This document shows, piece after piece, positions 13,394 to 17,298 of a DNA stretch of 17,298 bases (positions are counted from its first letter, which is position 1; the number at the start of each line of letters is the position of its first letter). A program made the position numbers and the translations under genes. Source of the DNA: Chloroflexota bacterium (GTDB lineage: Bacteria; Chloroflexota; Dehalococcoidia; SM23-28-2; RBG-16-64-32); NCBI GenBank assembly GCA_016190405.1, contig JACPQO010000162.1:1-17298 (forward strand). Direction: 5' to 3'. A model generated the notes under the pieces. The model had not been told where the DNA came from. It ran no database searches and was given only the letters and a program-made list of their open reading frames with translations.

Positions 13394-14302
13394 TCAGGGA
13401 GAGCCACCGGTCGGCGGTAGAGAGCGCGGGAGTCGCTGGGCGCCCCACGTCTCTGCCAGAGGACCGAAGACCGAATTCGCCAGCGCCTCGCTTTCGTCGA
13501 ACTGGCGCGCCTCTCCATCTTGCTCAGTAAAGTAGTAGAGGCGCTGCCCTATACAGCCGGCGGGACAGTCACCAAAGGCATCGCGGAAGACGACGTACCA
13601 GGTCTCTCCTACCTTGCGGACGGCAATGTCAGGGCTGTCGCCGGGCAGCCAAACCGGATCGGCATACTGCACGACGGGGATGGAGCGGTAGGCGCGCACA
13701 GCCGCTGGGATGTTCACGAAGTTATCAAGGCAGAGACCGATCCAGGCACTGCTGTAGCGCCAGGGATACAGCAGGGCCCGCAGCCCAAGGCGAGGGTTGA
13801 GAGAGTCAAGATCCTCGCGACCGAACGAGATCGGGGGCCAGAAGTCGTTGTCCCACATGGCCGGATCGAGGGTTTCGGCGAAGGTCAGATCTAGGCCGAG
13901 GGTCATCGCACCCGGCACGTAGTTCCATCGCGCACCGACATCGGGGACTCCAGGATACGCGGTCTTGATGATGCGCAGAGCCTCATCAATTTCGCCGGCC
14001 AGTGCAGTAACCGTATCGCGATCCAGGAGGAGCTCGCCGTCCTCGTTGAACAGGGTTCGGTAGGCCAGCACCGTGCCCGTGCTAGCCTCAGGGGGCCTGC
14101 TGCACTCCGGTGGAAGGGTGAATGGGGTGAAAGATGGCGCGGGGGTGAGGGATGGAGTTGGGCGAACTCGCGCCTCTTCTCGCTCATCGACGCAAGCGGC
14201 TAGGGGGATCAGCAAGCCGGCCGCCGCGAGGCCCGCAGTAAGCATCGCACCTGTGAGACGCAGGCTGCGGCGGTGCGCACTTCGGGTCATGGTCGGCGAC
14301 AT
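13394..14302 (-). CDS. Predicted lipoprotein of unknown function
   Basis: I do not recognise the family of this 302-residue protein. It has a positively charged N-terminus (MTRSAHRRSLRL), a hydrophobic segment and the lipobox LAAC with C37, so it should be exported and lipid-anchored. A Pro/Thr linker (RPTPSLTPAPSFTPFT, about 46-61) precedes a globular domain of about 230 residues rich in Trp and Tyr. A C-terminal part reads like a small beta structure (VRKVGETWYVVFRDAFGDCPAGC) and holds a CPAGC pair that might form a disulphide. The ATG at 14302 was chosen because GAGG lies 8 nt upstream, while the internal ATG at 14290 has none. It sits 3 bp after the HpaI aldolase and 8 bp before the dehydrogenase gene, so it is co-expressed with cytoplasmic catabolic enzymes. 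Substrate binding or sensing is possible but unproven. Confidence 0.85.
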   Translation of the reverse strand: MSPTMTRSAHRRSLRLTGAMLTAGLAAAGLLIPLAACVDEREEARVRPTPSLTPAPSFTPFTLPPECSRPPEASTGTVLAYRTLFNEDGELLLDRDTVTALAGEIDEALRIIKTAYPGVPDVGARWNYVPGAMTLGLDLTFAETLDPAMWDNDFWPPISFGREDLDSLNPRLGLRALLYPWRYSSAWIGLCLDNFVNIPAAVRAYRSIPVVQYADPVWLPGDSPDIAVRKVGETWYVVFRDAFGDCPAGCIGQRLYYFTEQDGEARQFDESEALANSVFGPLAETWGAQRLPRSLPPTGGSP

Positions 14303-14305
14303 GAG

Positions 14306-15103
14306 CTACACCTCAGGCGCGGCCGCAGGGCCCTCGCCGGCGCCCTCCGGCCGCAGCTCTTTGAGGTCGCGGGCAGCGGTACGGGCCAGGGCGCCGGCGT
14401 CGTCACAGACCTCGATGAACAGAAACCCCTGCTCGATCCGCTTACGGGCCACGGCCACGTTGCCGGCGTGGACCCCCGGCACCACGCCGTGGCGCTGGCA
14501 GCCGTCCAGCACCCGCTGGACCGCCTGCACGAAGACATCCTCCTCGTGGTCGGAAGCCGGGGCCAAGCCGAGGGAAACGCTGAGATCGGCCGGCCCGATG
14601 TAGGCGGCGTCGACGCCGGGCACGCTCAGGATGTCGTCCAGGTTGTCCAGGGCGCGCCGCGTCTCGATCATGACGATGCAGCACACCTCGCGGTCGGCGT
14701 GGGCGAAGTAGTCCCTGCCCCCGTAATAGTTGGCCCGCACCGGCCCGAAGCTGCGGATGCCGCGGGGCGCGTAGCGGCAGGCGGACACGGCCGCCTCCGC
14801 CTCCGGCCGCGAGTTGACCATGGGAATGATGACGCCGTAGGCCCCGGCGTCCAGCGACTTCATGATGATGCCCGGCTCGTTCCAGGGGACGCGCACCACC
14901 GGCACGGTGGGCGTGGTGGAGATGGCCTGCAGCATGGTCACGGCCACCTGGTAGTCGATGAGGCCGTGCTGCATGTCGATGGTCAGCCAGTCGAAGCCGG
15001 CGTGGGCGAACACCTCCGCCGAGAAGCTGCTGGGCAGGGTAAGCCAGCCGCCCAGCGTCGGCTGTCCCAGGCGCCACAGGGCCTTGAGCCGGTTCTCTCG
15101 CAC
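14306..15103 (-). CDS. HpcH/HpaI-family class II pyruvate aldolase, GTG start
   Basis: A 265-residue metal-dependent aldolase resembling 4-hydroxy-2-oxoheptanedioate aldolase and 2-keto-3-deoxy-L-rhamnonate aldolase. The active-site residues align with the family: H46 (TIDMQHG), R71 (VVRVPWNEP), metal ligands E147 (VMIET) and D173 (GPADLS), with the conserved YAPRGIRSFGP (111-121). It would split a 2-keto-3-deoxy acid to pyruvate (or a pyruvate analogue) and an aldehyde. It is the first gene of the five-gene leftward operon. The GTG at 15103 is the only start fitting the family N-terminus. It lacks a Shine-Dalgarno sequence because a TATAAT box ends 6 nt before it, so the message is probably leaderless. 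Substrate specificity is not evident; the neighbouring dehydrogenases suggest a sugar-acid route. Confidence 0.92.
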   Translation of the reverse strand: MRENRLKALWRLGQPTLGGWLTLPSSFSAEVFAHAGFDWLTIDMQHGLIDYQVAVTMLQAISTTPTVPVVRVPWNEPGIIMKSLDAGAYGVIIPMVNSRPEAEAAVSACRYAPRGIRSFGPVRANYYGGRDYFAHADREVCCIVMIETRRALDNLDDILSVPGVDAAYIGPADLSVSLGLAPASDHEEDVFVQAVQRVLDGCQRHGVVPGVHAGNVAVARKRIEQGFLFIEVCDDAGALARTAARDLKELRPEGAGEGPAAAPEV

Positions 15104-15109
15104 GGGGCC

Positions 15110-15115
15110 ATTATA
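15110..15115 (-). promoter_or_regulatory. -10 box (TATAAT) giving a leaderless aldolase message
   Basis: TATAAT on the minus strand is followed by GGCCCC and then the GTG start codon, so transcription would begin at or within 1-2 nt of the first coding base. No strong -35 is seen (TTCCGG at 17 nt). This is the likely promoter of the operon 15103-10595. Confidence 0.6.
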
Positions 15116-15147
15116 ACGACTGCGGAGTGAGGCCGGAACGAAGCGCC

Positions 15148-15165
15148 CCCTCCCTTGAGGGAGGG
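15148..15165. repeat. Small perfect hairpin CCCTCCCT-TG-AGGGAGGG
   Basis: Eight base pairs close around a 2-nt TG spacer. It resembles the CCCTC...GAGGG interspersed hairpins common in Chloroflexota genomes (recollection, not checked). It lies upstream of the leftward promoter, so it is not a terminator for any gene here. Confidence 0.6.
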
Positions 15166-15180
15166 TGCAGGAGGCGGCAT

Positions 15181-15271
15181 GTCATTGCGAGGGGCGGAAC
15201 GCCCCGAAGCAATCTCGGAAGGGGCCAGCCGCCCTGGACATCAGAGATTGCTTCGCTGCGCTCGCAATGAC
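15181..15271. repeat. Imperfect inverted repeat with GTCATTGCGAG...CTCGCAATGAC ends
   Basis: The left arm (15181-15216) begins GTCATTGCGAG and ends GAAGCAATCTC. The right arm (15244-15271) is GAGATTGCTTC, GCTGCG, CTCGCAATGAC. The outer and inner 11-nt blocks are perfectly complementary, while the middles differ (14 against 6 nt). Such elements recur in many bacterial genomes as non-coding interspersed palindromes. No transposase is nearby. Confidence 0.82.
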
Positions 15272-15279
15272 GGTCGTTC

Positions 15280-15361
15280 GCGTGGGGCAAAACCCCACGC
15301 AAATTCCGGCCCCTGCCCGACAGATTAACCCCCGCTCTCTGCTACAATCTACGTCGCCCGG
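15280..15361 (+). promoter_or_regulatory. Promoter-bearing direct repeat, copy A
   Basis: This segment of about 82 bp matches 16050-16131 at a constant offset of 770 bp, with three substitutions seen in the first 80 positions. It starts with a perfect hairpin, arms GCGTGGGG/CCCCACGC and loop CAAAA, and carries TACAAT (15343-15348) as a -10 candidate about 117 nt before the GTG of the small membrane protein. No convincing -35 is seen. The hairpin may be an operator, the edge of a mobile repeat, or a terminator-like insulator. Confidence 0.65.
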
Positions 15362-15464
15362 CAGCGTCCTGCGTCATCGCTGCCAACCGGCGGAGGGGGT
15401 GGCATCCGAACACACGGGGGAGCTATAAGGCGGGACCTCCCATATCAGCCCCAAAGAGGGTGAC

Positions 15465-15896
15465 GTGTCGCGGCTTGGGATCGCTACCGCTATTGGAGTA
15501 GAAGCTGTATTGCTTGCGCTGGTTGCCGCCAGTCTGACCTATGTCATTACAGGTCGGGGCTTCATCAGGAACCCCCCGCCTTCATACGAAGACAAGATTG
15601 CTGCTTGCGGCGCTATATCGAACGGTTCCACGATTGACACCAGACAAACAATTCGATTCTTCGTCAAACTGCCAAGAGACATTTACCCGTATGAGAACCT
15701 CGAATTCACGACGATCAGCGGCCGCGCAACAGCGGGGTGGATCTCTAACGCGGGGCGGCCCGGGCAGGCATATGGCTCCAGCCCGAGTTGCTGGTCTTCC
15801 TACTATGAGTTTGTGGGAACCGGCGAACTGGACTTGACGGCGAAATCTGCTGTGGAGGGCGTACCCGACTACCTCGTCCACTTCATAGTCAGGTGA
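15465..15896 (+). CDS. Small membrane-anchored protein of unknown function
   Basis: A 143-residue protein with one N-terminal transmembrane segment (about 4-28, LGIATAIGVEAVLLALVAASL) and no lipobox, so an uncleaved anchor with the rest outside is likely. The exported part looks beta-rich and contains two cysteines (about 48 and 108) that could form a disulphide. I do not recognise the family. The GTG at 15465 follows GAGGG by 4 nt. Base composition differs from its neighbours: in 15601-15660 I count 29 G/C of 60, against 38 of 60 in 16681-16740. It lies exactly between the two copies of the promoter repeat, so it may be an acquired or duplicated insertion. Coding status rests on an intact frame, a start signal, a promoter and a plausible topology, and is fairly but not fully certain. 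Confidence 0.65.
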   Translation: MSRLGIATAIGVEAVLLALVAASLTYVITGRGFIRNPPPSYEDKIAACGAISNGSTIDTRQTIRFFVKLPRDIYPYENLEFTTISGRATAGWISNAGRPGQAYGSSPSCWSSYYEFVGTGELDLTAKSAVEGVPDYLVHFIVR

Positions 15897-16049
15897 TAGT
15901 CTGACCCGCGTCCTTGGCGTCGACTCGGCCTCCGCGTCTCCCACCGCCGGTCGGTATTCGCCCAGCTCTCTGCAAGCGCTAGTCAGTCGTTCGACTTTAC
16001 AGGATTCACAGTTATATCCGTTCAGACGCGAACGCACACTGCCGGCCCC

Positions 16050-16131
16050 GCGTGGGGCAAAACCCCACGCAAATTCCGGCCCCTGCCCGACAGATTAAGC
16101 CCCGCTCTCTGGTACAATCTACGTCGCCGGG
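16050..16131 (+). promoter_or_regulatory. Promoter-bearing direct repeat, copy B, upstream of acyl-CoA dehydrogenase
   Basis: The second copy of the repeat at 15280-15361 has the same GCGTGGGG/CCCCACGC hairpin at its left end and TACAAT at 16113-16118. Transcription would begin near 16125, leaving a leader of about 39 nt. Weaker similarity continues past the boundary (GCGTC, then TCGCTG). The stretch 15897-16049 before it holds no recognisable feature. Confidence 0.65.
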
Positions 16132-16163
16132 CAACGCGCTGTGCGTCGCTGAAGGAGGAGCCT

Positions 16164-17298
16164 ATGGTCGCCTACCTGGACCTCAACAAGGGGTTGACCC
16201 CGGAGGAAACCGCCGTAAAGGAGCAGATCCACCGCTTCTCGGCAGACGTCTTGCGTCCGGCCAGCGTCGAACTGGACAAGCTGCCCCCCGAAGAGGTCAT
16301 CGCTGAAGGCTCGGCGCTGTGGGATGTGTTCCGCAAGGCCTACGAGCTAGGGTATCACGCATTCGGGCTGCCGGAGGCTTTGGGGGGAGTCAGCATGTCG
16401 CCCCTCAGCCGGCATATGCACGCCGAGGAGATGGGCTGGGGCAGCGCCGATTTCGCCATCGGCCTGGGCGTGGCCCCCTTCCCCTTCTCCTTCGCCGCCA
16501 TGAGCGGCAACCCCGACATCATGCGCGACATCGTCATGCCCTTCGCCCAGGACCGCGAGGCCAGGTACATCGGCTGCTGGGCCATCACCGAGCCCCACCA
16601 CGGCTCCGACAGCCTCCTCATCGGCAGCGACCAGTTCCAGCGGGAGGAGCTGGCCTTCGACCTTCAGGCCCGCCCGGACGGCGACGAATGGGTCATCAAC
16701 GGCCAGAAGTCGGCCTGGGTCTCCAACGGCACCATCGCCACCCACGCCCTCACCTTCCTCAGCGTGGACCGCAGCCGCGGCCAGGCCGGCAGCGGCGTGG
16801 CCGTCATCCCGCTGGACCAGCCCGGCGTGACCAGGGGAAAGCCCTTGAACAAGCTGGGCCAGCGGGCCCTCAACCAGGGCGAGATCTTCTTCGACAACGC
16901 GCGCATCCCCAAGCACTATATGCTCGTCCAGCCGGAGGGATACCCGTTCATCATCGACTCGGTGCTGGCGGGGGCCAACGCCGGCATGGGGGCGATCTTC
17001 ACCGGCGTGGCCCGCGCCGCCTTCGAGGAGGCGTTGAACTACTGCCGGCACCGCGTCCAGGGCGGCAAGAAGATCTGCGAGCACCAGGCCGTGCAGCTCA
17101 AGCTCATGGACATGTTCATCAAGGTGGAGGCGGCCCGCTCCCTCTCCCGCGCCGCCACGGTGTACAATTCCACCACGTTGCCCCCGGCCACCCACTACTC
17201 AATCGCCTCCAAAGTCTTCTGCACCCAAACGGCCTTCGAGGTGGCCAGCGATGGCCTACAACTGTTCGGCGGCTACGGCCTGGCCAAGGAGATGCTCA
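16164..17298 (+). CDS. Acyl-CoA dehydrogenase, N-terminal and middle part (truncated by window edge)
   Basis: The frame from the ATG at 16164 stays open to the window end, giving 378 residues without a stop. It is an acyl-CoA dehydrogenase: an all-alpha N-domain (LGYHAFGLPEALGGVSMSP, 62-80), the FAD-contact motif CWAITEPHHGSDS (138-150) at the start of the beta domain, LGQRALNQGEIFFDNARIP later, and a C-terminal alpha domain ending in LQLFGGYGLAKEML at the edge. The catalytic glutamate of the medium-chain type would lie just beyond the window, so activity cannot be judged. AGGAGG lies 5 nt before the ATG. The enzyme oxidises an acyl-CoA to the enoyl-CoA and passes electrons to ETF; chain length or branching is unknown. 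It is driven by promoter-repeat copy B and is unrelated to the sugar genes by function. Confidence 0.93.
   Translation, partial: MVAYLDLNKGLTPEETAVKEQIHRFSADVLRPASVELDKLPPEEVIAEGSALWDVFRKAYELGYHAFGLPEALGGVSMSPLSRHMHAEEMGWGSADFAIGLGVAPFPFSFAAMSGNPDIMRDIVMPFAQDREARYIGCWAITEPHHGSDSLLIGSDQFQREELAFDLQARPDGDEWVINGQKSAWVSNGTIATHALTFLSVDRSRGQAGSGVAVIPLDQPGVTRGKPLNKLGQRALNQGEIFFDNARIPKHYMLVQPEGYPFIIDSVLAGANAGMGAIFTGVARAAFEEALNYCRHRVQGGKKICEHQAVQLKLMDMFIKVEAARSLSRAATVYNSTTLPPATHYSIASKVFCTQTAFEVASDGLQLFGGYGLAKEML

Larger units (their letters stand above)
15104..15464. other. Repeat-rich intergenic stretch without a gene
   Basis: These 361 bp hold, in order, the -10 box of the leftward aldolase operon, a GGGAGGG-type hairpin, a long imperfect inverted repeat, promoter-repeat copy A, and a leader of about 100 nt ending in the GTG of the small membrane protein. 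No tRNA, conserved RNA or supported reading frame was recognised. Confidence 0.7.

Noticed and set aside
15897..16049. Possible tRNA or small RNA in the gap after the small membrane protein
   Set aside because: I found no cloverleaf arms, no TTCGANNC-type T-loop in a stem context, and no clear promoter-terminator pair.
16347..17195. Minus-strand open frame opposite the acyl-CoA dehydrogenase
   Set aside because: The sense frame is a clear acyl-CoA dehydrogenase open to the window edge; the antisense product is Gly/Ala/Asp/His-rich without motifs.

Overview
The window is high-GC DNA with tightly packed catabolic operons on both strands. It also carries interspersed hairpin repeats built on the core TGAGCCTGTCGAA, CATTGCGAG...CTCGCAATG inverted repeats, and a heptanucleotide tandem repeat. 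This combination, with a gene set rich in RraA-like, Ldh_2, enolase-superfamily and HpaI-aldolase proteins, suggests an uncultured heterotrophic Chloroflexota (for example a Dehalococcoidia/SAR202-type lineage). The assignment rests on repeat style and gene content only and is moderate at best. No rRNA, tRNA, CRISPR array or transposase gene was seen.

Layout. (1) 1-3132, minus strand: an inositol catabolic operon transcribed leftwards, iolB, iolC, a LacD/DeoC-type aldolase in the place of IolJ, then the start of iolD, which runs off the left edge. (2) 3133-3290: a divergent regulatory region. (3) 3291-10587, plus strand: a GH38-like glycoside hydrolase, an RraA-like protein, a repeat-filled gap, a glucarate-dehydratase-like enolase-superfamily enzyme, an extended SDR with a repeat inserted in its reading frame, and a type II NADH dehydrogenase. 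The last three are coupled by a 2-bp gap and a GTGA overlap. (4) 10595-15103, minus strand, convergent with the former: HpaI-type aldolase, a secreted lipoprotein of unknown function, a D-2-hydroxyacid dehydrogenase, a second RraA-like protein and an Ldh_2-type dehydrogenase, with gaps of 3, 8 and 23 bp and one TTGA overlap. (5) 15104-17298: a repeat-rich gap, a small membrane-anchored orphan gene of lower GC flanked by two copies of an ~82-bp promoter-bearing repeat, and the start of an acyl-CoA dehydrogenase gene that runs off the right edge.

How the genes fit together (inference). Inositol would be broken down by the iol enzymes. The GH38-like enzyme could release sugars, possibly from inositol-containing glycosides. 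Sugar acids would be dehydrated by the enolase-superfamily enzyme, and the resulting 2-oxo acids cleaved by HpaI- or RraA-type aldolases. The two stereochemically distinct 2-hydroxyacid dehydrogenases would handle lactate-like products, and NDH-2 would return the NADH electrons to the quinone pool. The observations most worth a second look are the hairpin repeats whose stems differ by compensatory changes around a fixed loop, their in-frame domestication inside the SDR gene, the duplicated promoter repeat around an orphan gene, and the unknown lipoprotein embedded in an aldolase operon.
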